Source: Labrenzia sp. PHM005
GTDB taxonomy: Bacteria > Pseudomonadota > Alphaproteobacteria > Rhizobiales > Stappiaceae
DNA length: 64,000 nt
Assembly: GCF_006517275.1 (NCBI RefSeq)
Contig: NZ_CP041191.1
Coordinates: 862,501 to 926,500 of the forward strand
Direction of reading: 5' to 3'
The position numbers were made by a program, and so were the translations under genes. Below the pieces are notes generated by a model. It saw nothing but the letters and a program-made list of their open reading frames with translations. It did not search any database and was not told the DNA's origin. This document shows, piece by piece, positions 8,502 through 16,018 of the stretch (the first letter of the stretch is position 1; every line of letters begins with the position of its first letter).

Positions 8502-8515
8502 ACAATCAATATTGT
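8502..8515. promoter_or_regulatory. ACAAT-CAAT-ATTGT palindrome in LysR divergent region
   Basis: A 5-base perfect inverted repeat (ACAATCAATATTGT) sits between the divergent DUF1127-like and LysR-type genes, about 60 bases before the LysR start. Position and symmetry suit a LysR or other regulator site. The motif is short and AT-rich, so confidence is low. Confidence 0.3.
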
Positions 8516-8574
8516 TCCTCCATCATTGATTGACCAATGAAAAGACGATAGGCATGCATAAGGAGTATTTATGT

Positions 8575-9504
8575 ATGGCACAGTCCCTTCCCCCTCTGCC
8601 CGCAATCCGGGCCTTTGAAGCCGTCAGCCGGCACCTGAGCTTCACCAAGGCAGGTGAGGAACTGGGCATGACCCAGGCAGCGGTCAGCTACCAGATCAAG
8701 CTTCTGGAAGAAAAACTCGGTTTTGCCGTGTTTGAACGGAAACCCCGCAAGATAGAACTGACGGCCAAAGGAGCGCAGCTTGCAGAAGGGGTTGTAGACG
8801 GTTTTGAAAGATTACGGACTGCGTTCGAGGATGTGCGCGGTACCCATGCAAACGAGCTGGTGATCAACAGCAACACGACCTTTGCAATGAACTGGCTGGG
8901 GTCACGTCTGTTTGAGTTCCAGATGCAAAACCCGGATCTGGCGGTCAGGATCGTTCCCTACGGGCCGTGGGAAAAACCAACCTTTGACTGTGCCGATGTG
9001 ACAATATCGGCCTGTTTTCCGCCCCCGGAAGGTTCTGTCACCCTGCCGCTGGTCAAAGCTGAATTTACACCGCTGGTCGCGCCGGAACTTGCGGCCAGCA
9101 TCGGCGGTATTCACACGCTAGAAGATCTTCTCAAAATACCGATCATCGATCCCGGCGATCCCTGGTGGCTCATGTGGTTCGCTGCTGCTGGAATGCCCGA
9201 TCCCGATCTGAGCCGCTGGCCGGAATCCCGTATGGGATCTCAGGCGCTGGAGGCCAACCGGGCGCTGGCCGGGCAGGGGGCTGCGATCCTTACCCCCTAT
9301 TTTTGCCGCGATGCCCTGCAGTCCGGACGGCTGATTCAGCCGTTTGAGCTGGTCTGCGAACACCCGAATGAATCTTGGTTGCTCAGTTATCCGCCGCAAA
9401 ACAAAAACAGCCGGAAAATCCGGCTGTTCTGCGATTGGGTGGTCGCGGAGCTGAAAAAGGACGGACTTGCGCTTCCGGCAGGATCAGACGGACTGGCGGC
9501 GTAG
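8575..9504 (+). CDS. LysR-family regulator, GcvA-like
   Basis: 309 residues. The N-terminal winged helix has the GcvA-type opening LPPLPAIRAFEAVSRHLSF and TKAGEELGMTQAAVSYQIK, followed by the LysR substrate-binding domain (TLPLVKAEFTPLVAP onward). I chose ATG at 8575 because AAGGAG lies 9 bases before it; the longer frame from 8530 has no such site. Convergent with the BKACE/aminotransferase pair, and divergent from the DUF1127-like gene. It may control either neighbour. Confidence 0.9.
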   Translation: MAQSLPPLPAIRAFEAVSRHLSFTKAGEELGMTQAAVSYQIKLLEEKLGFAVFERKPRKIELTAKGAQLAEGVVDGFERLRTAFEDVRGTHANELVINSNTTFAMNWLGSRLFEFQMQNPDLAVRIVPYGPWEKPTFDCADVTISACFPPPEGSVTLPLVKAEFTPLVAPELAASIGGIHTLEDLLKIPIIDPGDPWWLMWFAAAGMPDPDLSRWPESRMGSQALEANRALAGQGAAILTPYFCRDALQSGRLIQPFELVCEHPNESWLLSYPPQNKNSRKIRLFCDWVVAELKKDGLALPAGSDGLAA

Positions 9505-9532
9505 CACCTACTCCTCTTGAATGAGGGAGGCC

Positions 9533-10342
9533 CTAAAGAACAGAAATATTCTTTTCTTCCAGCGCCGCCACCAGATCCTTGACCCTGTCAGCGTTGTCAT
9601 TTGCACACGCGCCGTCGCGGTTCCAAAGACTGTTTTCAAATCCGATCCGTGCCTTGCCGCCCTTTTGAATGGCATGCACCAAACATTCTGTTTCCCGATG
9701 GCCGAAGGCACAAACCGCCCATTCGATCCTGTTGCCGTTGCGGCGGGCGTCCAGCAATTCCAGAAAAGGTTCCAAGTCCTCCGGCGTGCTTTGCTGATTG
9801 TCTGAATACCGGCCGAGGACGAGCAAAATCTGATGCCCATTTCCGGGAATGACGCCGCTTTCGACCAGATCAAAAAACCGGTCGAGATCCTCCGGACTAT
9901 AAAGGATGTGCTGCACCGTACAGCCGTCCCTCAATACCTCTTCGTAAAAGGCTGCAGCGGCATCTGTGTTGTCATCCGGAATCATTTCTCGAACCGCGAT
10001 CGAAACAAACGATGGCTTGACCGTCCGCACCAACTGCCGTTGCTCATCCGGCGTATATTTCCCGACGGCTTCTGTAGTGATTTGAACCTGCATATGCGGC
10101 GCAGCCGCTGCCAGCTCTGACAGCAATTCTTGATACCGGTCCGCGTCCAGAACATGGCCTCCGCTGTCATCACGGACATGCGCATGAATGGCGCCGGCGC
10201 CGGCCTTAAAACAAGCGACCGCAGTATCCACAGTATCCCGGATGGACATCGGCAAAGCCTGGTGATCGGCCTTCGTCCGGCGCGCACCATTTGGCGCCAC
10301 CATGATCAATGGCAGCGGAGCCACTTGTTTCTCTAGTCTCAT
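9533..10342 (-). CDS. BKACE-family beta-keto acid cleavage enzyme (DUF849)
   Basis: 269 residues, matching the BKACE (formerly DUF849) family: N-terminal PLIMVAPNGAR, the metal-binding GAIHAHVRDDSG, a VSIAVREMIPD strand, and C-terminal ARIGFENSLW. Family members use Zn and acetyl-CoA to cleave a beta-keto acid into acetoacetate and an acyl-CoA. The founding member, Kce, acts on 3-keto-5-aminohexanoate. The gene begins 2 bases after the stop of the aminotransferase, so the two are one transcription unit: the aminotransferase would make the keto acid that this enzyme cleaves. The true substrate is unknown. Confidence 0.9.
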   Translation of the reverse strand: MRLEKQVAPLPLIMVAPNGARRTKADHQALPMSIRDTVDTAVACFKAGAGAIHAHVRDDSGGHVLDADRYQELLSELAAAAPHMQVQITTEAVGKYTPDEQRQLVRTVKPSFVSIAVREMIPDDNTDAAAAFYEEVLRDGCTVQHILYSPEDLDRFFDLVESGVIPGNGHQILLVLGRYSDNQQSTPEDLEPFLELLDARRNGNRIEWAVCAFGHRETECLVHAIQKGGKARIGFENSLWNRDGACANDNADRVKDLVAALEEKNISVL

Positions 10343-10344
10343 GA

Positions 10345-11661
10345 TCAGAAAACTGCCTTGAACGCTGTTTGAAGTTTGTCAGTGATTTCGGAGATGTGGC
10401 TGTCGTCGATGATAAACGGCGGAGCCAGCAAGATGTGATCTCCGTTGACCCCGTCAATCGTACCGCCCATCGGATAACAGATCAGTCCGGCTTCAAAGGC
10501 CGCCTTCTTGAGCGCTTTGTTGATGCCACGCTTCGGATCGAAGGGGGCTTTTGATCCCCGATCTTCAACCAGTTCAATTCCCCGGAACAGTCCGCGTCCC
10601 CGGACGTCGCCGACATGGGGGTGCTGACCGAAAGCGTCTTTCAGTGCAGCATCCAGTTTGTCGCCGAGCGGTGCGACACCGGCGGCAACTCCACCGGTTA
10701 GTTTTTTCAAGACAGCGACAGCAGCGGCACAGGCTGTCGGATGGCCGATGTAGGTATGGCCGTGCTGGAAAAACCCGGTTCCATTCTCAATCGCTTCATA
10801 GATTTCTGAGGTACACAGCATGGCTCCGATTGGCTGGTAGCCAGCTCCAAGCCCCTTGGCGATGGTCAGGATGTCCGGAGCGATCCCGTCCTGTTCACAC
10901 GCAAACAGTGTCCCGGTCCGGCCCATGCCGCACATGACTTCGTCCAGGATCAGAAGGATACCGTAGTGGTCGCAGATCTCACGGATCCGTTTGAAATAGC
11001 CTTCGACAGGAGCCACGGCCCCTGCCGTTGCGCCGACAACAGGTTCGGCGACAAAGGCCATGACATTTTCCGCGCCCAAACGCTGGATTTCGGTCTCCAG
11101 TTCATTGGCAACCCGTCGACCGTACTCATACGCTGTTTCGTCGTCTTGCCGGCCCCGGTACTCAAAACACGGAGAAATGTGAGATGTTTCAATCATCAAC
11201 GGCGAAAATGGCTCCCGCCGCCATTGATTGCCGCCGGTCGCCAGCGCGCCGAGCGTATTGCCATGATAACTTTGGCGGCGGGCGATGACCCGGTGCCGGG
11301 AAGTCTCCCCCTTCTCCAGAAAATACTGACGCGCCAGCTTGAGCGCGGCCTCTACGGCTTCGGACCCCCCGGAAACAAAATAGACCCGGTCGAGATCGCC
11401 TGGCGCATGCTCAATCAATAAGTCAGCAAGCTGTTCGGCAGGTTCCGAGGTGAAAAAACCTGTGTGGGCAAATGCGATCTGATCCACTTGCCCCTTGATC
11501 GCCGCGATCACATCCGGATCGTTGTGACCGAGGCACGACACTGCGGCTCCACCAGAACCGTCAAAATACTTTTTGCCTGAATTGTCAGTGATGTAACAGC
11601 CTTCTCCACGCACTGCGATGGGCGGCTTGGCTTTGGTATGACGGGGAAAAACGTGAGACAT
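10345..11661 (-). CDS. Class III (omega) aminotransferase
   Basis: PLP-dependent class III aminotransferase, 438 residues. Seen: DNSGKKYFDGSGGAAVSCLGH near the N-terminus (usual for the family), the VSGGSEAVEAALKLAR cofactor loop, LILDEVMCGMGRTG, and the PLP lysine in LTIAKGLGAGY. The start at 11661 (MSHVFPRHT) fits the family; seven extra residues are possible from 11682. First gene of a two-gene unit with the BKACE enzyme, and upstream DNA holds two inverted repeats. It likely removes an amino group from a beta- or omega-amino acid (or amine) to give the BKACE substrate. The exact donor cannot be read from sequence. Confidence 0.9.
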   Translation of the reverse strand: MSHVFPRHTKAKPPIAVRGEGCYITDNSGKKYFDGSGGAAVSCLGHNDPDVIAAIKGQVDQIAFAHTGFFTSEPAEQLADLLIEHAPGDLDRVYFVSGGSEAVEAALKLARQYFLEKGETSRHRVIARRQSYHGNTLGALATGGNQWRREPFSPLMIETSHISPCFEYRGRQDDETAYEYGRRVANELETEIQRLGAENVMAFVAEPVVGATAGAVAPVEGYFKRIREICDHYGILLILDEVMCGMGRTGTLFACEQDGIAPDILTIAKGLGAGYQPIGAMLCTSEIYEAIENGTGFFQHGHTYIGHPTACAAAVAVLKKLTGGVAAGVAPLGDKLDAALKDAFGQHPHVGDVRGRGLFRGIELVEDRGSKAPFDPKRGINKALKKAAFEAGLICYPMGGTIDGVNGDHILLAPPFIIDDSHISEITDKLQTAFKAVF

Positions 11662-11714
11662 TCTGGGGCACCTGACCAACAAAAGGCGCGCTGATAGAAA
11701 GCGCTTGTGACATT

Positions 11715-11751
11715 TGTATCAGAAATACATAGTGATTGAAACATTTGTTTC
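11715..11751. promoter_or_regulatory. Two inverted repeats upstream of the aminotransferase-BKACE unit
   Basis: TGTATCAGAAATACA (11715-11729; 5-base arms) and GAAACATTTGTTTC (11738-11751; 6-base arms, 2-base centre) lie 54-90 bases before the aminotransferase start. Such closely spaced palindromes are likely operator sites, possibly for the nearby LysR-type protein or a GntR-type regulator. Confidence 0.4.
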
Positions 11752-11851
11752 TAACGCCGGTTAACCACGTCTTTCATTAAAATTTTAATCAAATGCCCGG
11801 TAATTTTGCGGGTGGGGGACAGACATACATAAGATTGCAAGGCTGTTTGTT

Positions 11852-12268
11852 ATGCGTCAGCGTTTTTTGGCCTGGACTGTTTTTTTGGGCTTGTCCGCCG
11901 TTTTGGTGGGCTGCGGCTCGGTTGCCGGTGTCACCGGATTGGGCTGGGCGACCGGCTCCCACAACTCCATCCACTACGACGATTCATCGTGGTGTGTTCC
12001 GCGCAAGCTGAAAAAAGTGTTGAATAAAGTCGCCAAACGGTACGGCAAGGTGACCGTGCATTCCACCAAACGCTGGTGGCTAGAAAACTGGTGGAAGGGG
12101 GGCGCCAAGGATTCCTACCATCTGAATTGTCAGGCGGTTGATTTCTCAGTTGGCGGCAATCCGTCGTCTGTGATCGCTTTTCTAAAGTCCCAACCGTCTG
12201 TTGGCGGTTACAAACACTATTCCTCAGGCCACTATCACATCGACACTGGTCCACGCCGGACCTGGTGA
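11852..12268 (+). CDS. Lipoprotein with peptidase M15-like domain
   Basis: 138 residues. A type II signal peptide is clear: basic MRQR, a hydrophobic stretch and lipobox VLVGC, so it should be an anchored lipoprotein. The mature part has the M15A/YcbK-like arrangement: Tyr-His near YHLNCQAVDFSVGG (His and Asp metal ligands) and the late HYHID motif. These suggest a Zn-dependent murein-cleaving or DD-carboxypeptidase-like fold. It is short for a peptidase, so it may be a minimal or binding variant. Single gene; AAGG lies just upstream. Confidence 0.75.
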   Translation: MRQRFLAWTVFLGLSAVLVGCGSVAGVTGLGWATGSHNSIHYDDSSWCVPRKLKKVLNKVAKRYGKVTVHSTKRWWLENWWKGGAKDSYHLNCQAVDFSVGGNPSSVIAFLKSQPSVGGYKHYSSGHYHIDTGPRRTW

Positions 12269-12300
12269 ACGGTTCTGGCCTTCGCCCTGCCGTTTCCTCT

Positions 12301-12392
12301 ATGCCTCGTAGGCATTTGCATTGACAGCACTTGCCGCTGTCCCGGCCTTGAGCCGGGACCACAATGCAATAGACCCCGGCTCAGGGCCGGGG
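12301..12392. repeat. Cluster of GC-rich hairpins (REP-like)
   Basis: Three hairpins in the convergent gap between the lipoprotein and ArsC-family genes: ATGCCT-AGGCAT (12301-12315), GTCCCGGC-GCCGGGAC with loop CTTGA (12339-12359), and CCCCGGC-GCCGGGG with loop TCAGG (12374-12392). The CTTGA-loop hairpin recurs almost exactly at 49848-49866. This suggests a dispersed intergenic palindromic repeat that may also work as a bidirectional terminator. Confidence 0.6.
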
Positions 12393-12426
12393 AAGCCGTA
12401 GGTTTGAAAAGGCCGCAGCTTTTGCC

Positions 12427-12786
12427 TTATTTCAGCTCGCCCAACTCTAGAGCCATTTCCCAGGCCACAGCATCAAAGCCAATGAAGTTCTTAGACTCGC
12501 CTTCGACAATCGGCCGTTTGATCACAGACGGATTGTCGATCATCACTTCGAGCGCGCTTTTGGCATCCGTAACACCGTCCTGGGTTGCCTCATCAAGGCG
12601 CCGCCAGGTCGTGCCGCGTTTGTTCAAAACCGCGTCCCAGCCAAATTCACCAACAAAATTTGCCAGTTTGTCGGCGTCGACTCCCTCCTTCTTGTAGTCA
12701 TGGAACGTGTAGTCCACACCCGCTTCTTCCAGGAATTTCCGCGCTTTTTTGACCGTATCGCAATTCTTGATGCCGTAGACCTTCAT
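12427..12786 (-). CDS. ArsC/Spx-family reductase-like protein (YffB type)
   Basis: 119 residues, thioredoxin fold of the ArsC family. It starts MKVYGIKNCDTVKKARKFL, with a single Cys in the NCDTVKKA loop as in YffB-type members, and has the family features DYKKEGV and the late PSVIKRPIVEG. These proteins are often annotated as arsenate reductase, but YffB-type members lack proof of that activity. I set the start at 12786 because the extra 26 residues possible upstream are not family-like. Convergent with the lipoprotein, divergent from the cyclase gene. Confidence 0.88.
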   Translation of the reverse strand: MKVYGIKNCDTVKKARKFLEEAGVDYTFHDYKKEGVDADKLANFVGEFGWDAVLNKRGTTWRRLDEATQDGVTDAKSALEVMIDNPSVIKRPIVEGESKNFIGFDAVAWEMALELGELK

Positions 12787-12971
12787 AGATCTCCATCCTG
12801 TAGCTGTTTGTTTGGCGGCACCTTTGCCTTTTGGCCGCACGGTTTCAAGGCTGCACGTCGACAATCCACGAACCGGTCACCATCTGCCTTGACGAAGGCG
12901 CTGCAAGCTGCACTCAATTGCAAACAATTTGCCGTTCACATCATCAGGCACCGATACAGGCATCCAAGTTC

Positions 12972-14711
12972 GTGACCGATTCTACTGCACTTTCAAAGCT
13001 GTCTCGAACAGTCAAAGCAGTATCCCGGCCCAGGCCCGGACAGGGAAACTGGCGTCAGAGGCTGAGGCTTTGGAGCGGTCTGATCCTGTTTTTGTTTTGC
13101 CTCAGCCATTTTTCCAATCACGCGTTGGGCATTGTCTCCGTCAATGCGATGGAGAAGGCCTCCCTTTGGCACTACTGGATTTGGCGCGGTCCAATAGGCG
13201 AGACAGTTCTTCTCATCGCCGCATTAACCCACGTCGTGCTAGCATTCTGGCGCACATTTAAACGGCGGACGTTAAAAATGCCGCCCTGGGAATTCACTCA
13301 GCTGGTTCTGGGCCTCTACATTCCCTGGACGCTGATCCCCCATGTGATTGTCACCATGGGACTGGCCAAACAAACGGGCTTCATTCCGAACTATCACCAG
13401 ATGCTCACCATTCTTTGGCCGATGAACGCGTTCATGCAAGGCATTCTTCTGTTGGTGGTGTGGACCCATGCGATGATCGGGCTGCATTTCTGGCTGCGCC
13501 TTTATCCTATTTATCATCGGGTCAAATACGTGGCGCTTGCTGCGGCCATTGCCTGGCCGGTTCTAGCCTTGTGGGGGTTTGTCGAAGGGGCGCGGCGCCT
13601 CGCCTTGGCCAAAGACGTCAAAGTGAAAGTCAGTCAAGATCAATGGGATTGGGTATTCGTGCTGACAGATCAAGCCCGGGCGTTTTTCTTCAGCATTGTA
13701 ATTTTCAGTCTTCTGGTGATCCTGGGCCGCTATCTGGCTGGCCGGTTTTCCCGAGGTGTTTCCATTTCTTATCCAGGCGGCCTGTCCGTCAAAGCGCAGC
13801 CCGGGGCATCGCTTCTCGAAATCAGCCGGATGCACGGTGTACCACTGGCCTCCGTCTGCGGTGGGCGCGCCCGGTGTTCAACCTGCCGCGTGAAAGTGAT
13901 TGAGGGCCTGGATACCCTTCCGGAACCAAGTCCAGCAGAAACTACGGTTTTGAAACGGATCGGTGTCTCCGAAGATGTCCGGCTTGCCTGCCAAATCCGG
14001 CCGGCATCAAACCTTCAGGTCCAGCCTTTGGTGGCAGTCAAATCCCAAAATGGCCGTCAAACTCATATTCAAGACGCCTATTATTGGGGAGTTGAGCAGG
14101 ATGTGGTCATCATGTTCGTTGACCTCAGAAATTTCACCAGCATGACCGAAGCGCAGCTGGCGTATGATGTGGTTTTTTTGCTCAATCAGTATTTGGACCG
14201 GGTGTCAGCCGTCATCCGCGCAGAAGGCGGCCATGTCGACAAGTTCATCGGTGACGGGATCATGGCGATATTCGGCATGCAGACCGGGCCGGAAACCGGC
14301 GCGCGCCAAGCTTTGAATGCGTGCCGGCGGATTGAAAAGGTGATGCAGGCTCTAAATGATGAGAAAGGCCCGCAGTTCCGCGACGCAATCCGGCTCGGTG
14401 TCGGTCTGCATCTCGGTCAGGCCATTTTGGGGCGGATCGGCGCCGCAGGAAGCGACGGTTCACGAGGTGGATTGACGGCCCTTGGTGATGTTGTGAACAC
14501 AGCCAGCCGCCTGGAAACGGAAAACAAAAGCCACGGCAGCTTCCTGGTAGTTTCCAAGGCTGTAGTTGACGCAGCTGGCGCAACGGCACCTGAGGACAGC
14601 TTGTGTGAAATCAGCGTGCGCGGCAAAGAAAAACCGCTTGAAATCTTTGCACTTCAACAAATGGATGGTTTATTGCTGCCAGGTGAAGCGGGTACGGAAA
14701 TACCCGTATAA
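12972..14711 (+). CDS. cyaC: Membrane redox-sensing adenylate cyclase, CyaC-like
   Basis: From the GTG at 12972 the protein has 579 residues and three parts. First, a six-helix membrane domain (about 30-260) with His in SHFSNH (46, 50), LTHVV (87), LIPHV (124) and WTHAMIGLH (166, 172), the tetra-His pattern of diheme succinate dehydrogenase anchors. Second, a plant-type 2Fe-2S ferredoxin domain with Cys296, Cys302, Cys305 and Cys340. Third, a class III cyclase domain with metal Asp in FVDLRNFTS and FIGDGIMAIFG. The Sinorhizobium CyaC protein has this plan and responds to quinone redox state, so this is probably its orthologue. The start is uncertain: an ATG at 12831 would add 47 residues with no family look. 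argE follows after 14 bases. Confidence 0.87.
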   Translation: MTDSTALSKLSRTVKAVSRPRPGQGNWRQRLRLWSGLILFLFCLSHFSNHALGIVSVNAMEKASLWHYWIWRGPIGETVLLIAALTHVVLAFWRTFKRRTLKMPPWEFTQLVLGLYIPWTLIPHVIVTMGLAKQTGFIPNYHQMLTILWPMNAFMQGILLLVVWTHAMIGLHFWLRLYPIYHRVKYVALAAAIAWPVLALWGFVEGARRLALAKDVKVKVSQDQWDWVFVLTDQARAFFFSIVIFSLLVILGRYLAGRFSRGVSISYPGGLSVKAQPGASLLEISRMHGVPLASVCGGRARCSTCRVKVIEGLDTLPEPSPAETTVLKRIGVSEDVRLACQIRPASNLQVQPLVAVKSQNGRQTHIQDAYYWGVEQDVVIMFVDLRNFTSMTEAQLAYDVVFLLNQYLDRVSAVIRAEGGHVDKFIGDGIMAIFGMQTGPETGARQALNACRRIEKVMQALNDEKGPQFRDAIRLGVGLHLGQAILGRIGAAGSDGSRGGLTALGDVVNTASRLETENKSHGSFLVVSKAVVDAAGATAPEDSLCEISVRGKEKPLEIFALQQMDGLLLPGEAGTEIPV

Positions 14712-14725
14712 AAATTGGGGCAAGC

Positions 14726-15886
14726 GTGCCGAATATCTATACGCCGAAGGAAATGCTGGCGAAACTTGTGTCGTTCAATACAGTTTCAAGCCACAGCAAC
14801 CTCGAACTGATTGCTTTTGTTGAAGACTATCTTTCTTCGCATGGTGTTACATCTCACAAAGTACCGGATGAAACAGGCGAAAAGGCCGCCTTGTTTGCAA
14901 CGGTTGGCCCTTCGGTAGATGGCGGTATCGTTCTGTCCGCACACACCGATGTGGTGCCCGTTGAAGGTCAAAACTGGTCCTCGGATCCTTTTACCGCCCG
15001 CGAAGAAGACGGCCGACTTTATGGGCGTGGCACAGCGGATATGAAAGGCTTTGCCGCGACTGTCCTCGCAAAGGTTCCCGATTTTCTCGCCGCGAGCCTC
15101 TCAAAACCGGTCCACATCGCGTTGTCTTATGATGAAGAAGTCGGCTGTTTTGGTGCGCCGCCAATGATCAAGTCGATGCTTACCAACGGGCCTCAGCCTG
15201 CCGCTGTCATTGTTGGCGAACCAACCAACATGAAGGTTGTCACAGGACACAAGGGCATCGCGGTTCTGAAAACCCAAGTTCACGGCCATCCAGTGCACTC
15301 CAGCCAGTTGCATCGGGGTGTTTCTGCGATTTCGGCCGCCGTTAAGCTGATTTCCTGGCTTGATGACCGCACAGCGGAAAACAAAGCCAAAGCCGATCCG
15401 GAATGCCCATTCGAACCGCCCTACACCACTTTACACTGCGGAACGATCCAGGGAGGCAAAGCCCACAACATCACGGCGCAGTCCTGCGAATTCATGACCG
15501 ACATCCGGCTGCTACCGGGGGAAAACATCCATGACTGGATCAAAGCCTACCAGGATTTTGCAAAAACCCATGTTTTGCCGGACATGCAAGCCATCTCAAA
15601 AGATTGCAAGATCGACATAGATGTTCTGGCCACTGTTCCGGGCCTTTCCGAAGAACGTGATGGAACCGCTGAAGAATTGGTGCGCCGTTTAACCGGCGAC
15701 AATGGTCATCATGTCGTGGTTTACGCAACCGAAGGTGGTCAATTCCAAGAACACGGACTTTCGACCGTGGTTTGCGGCCCTGGGTCTATTGACCAAGCAC
15801 ATCAGCCGGATGAGTTCATTGAACTTGCCGAATTGGACCGCTGTACAGTTTTTCTGGACGATCTGTGTGGAAAAGTTTTGCGCTAA
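14726..15886 (+). CDS. argE: Acetylornithine deacetylase
   Basis: M20 metallopeptidase-family protein of 386 residues. Metal ligands are visible in SAHTDVVPV, GRGTADMKGF, DEEVGCFG, and the dimerisation domain follows VTGHKGIAVL. It matches alphaproteobacterial ArgE, which removes the acetyl group from N-acetylornithine in arginine synthesis. Start is GTG at 14726 after GGGGC. The gene directly follows the cyclase and is followed by a peptide importer, so a role in peptide or N-acyl amino acid use is a possible alternative, but the ArgE call fits better. Confidence 0.87.
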   Translation: MPNIYTPKEMLAKLVSFNTVSSHSNLELIAFVEDYLSSHGVTSHKVPDETGEKAALFATVGPSVDGGIVLSAHTDVVPVEGQNWSSDPFTAREEDGRLYGRGTADMKGFAATVLAKVPDFLAASLSKPVHIALSYDEEVGCFGAPPMIKSMLTNGPQPAAVIVGEPTNMKVVTGHKGIAVLKTQVHGHPVHSSQLHRGVSAISAAVKLISWLDDRTAENKAKADPECPFEPPYTTLHCGTIQGGKAHNITAQSCEFMTDIRLLPGENIHDWIKAYQDFAKTHVLPDMQAISKDCKIDIDVLATVPGLSEERDGTAEELVRRLTGDNGHHVVVYATEGGQFQEHGLSTVVCGPGSIDQAHQPDEFIELAELDRCTVFLDDLCGKVLR

Positions 15887-15904
15887 TGGGCTAAAACCGG
15901 TTTG

Positions 15905-15991
15905 ATGGCTTTCGCTATCGCTGCCATAATTGGGATAATTTACGATCTCAATGGCCGTAAAGAGAAACCGAAGAACAAACAGTTCATGTAA
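15905..15991 (+). CDS. Possible 28-residue membrane peptide
   Basis: A 28-residue frame: hydrophobic start MAFAIAAIIGIIYDL then a basic tail NGRKEKPKNKQFM. Its shape (one membrane helix plus charged tail) is like small membrane proteins. It fills most of the gap between argE and the peptide-binding gene. No good Shine-Dalgarno sits before it, so it may be chance. Confidence 0.3.
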   Translation: MAFAIAAIIGIIYDLNGRKEKPKNKQFM

Positions 15992-16018
15992 GTGCTGAAT
16001 AGCAACAAAGAGGGGACT

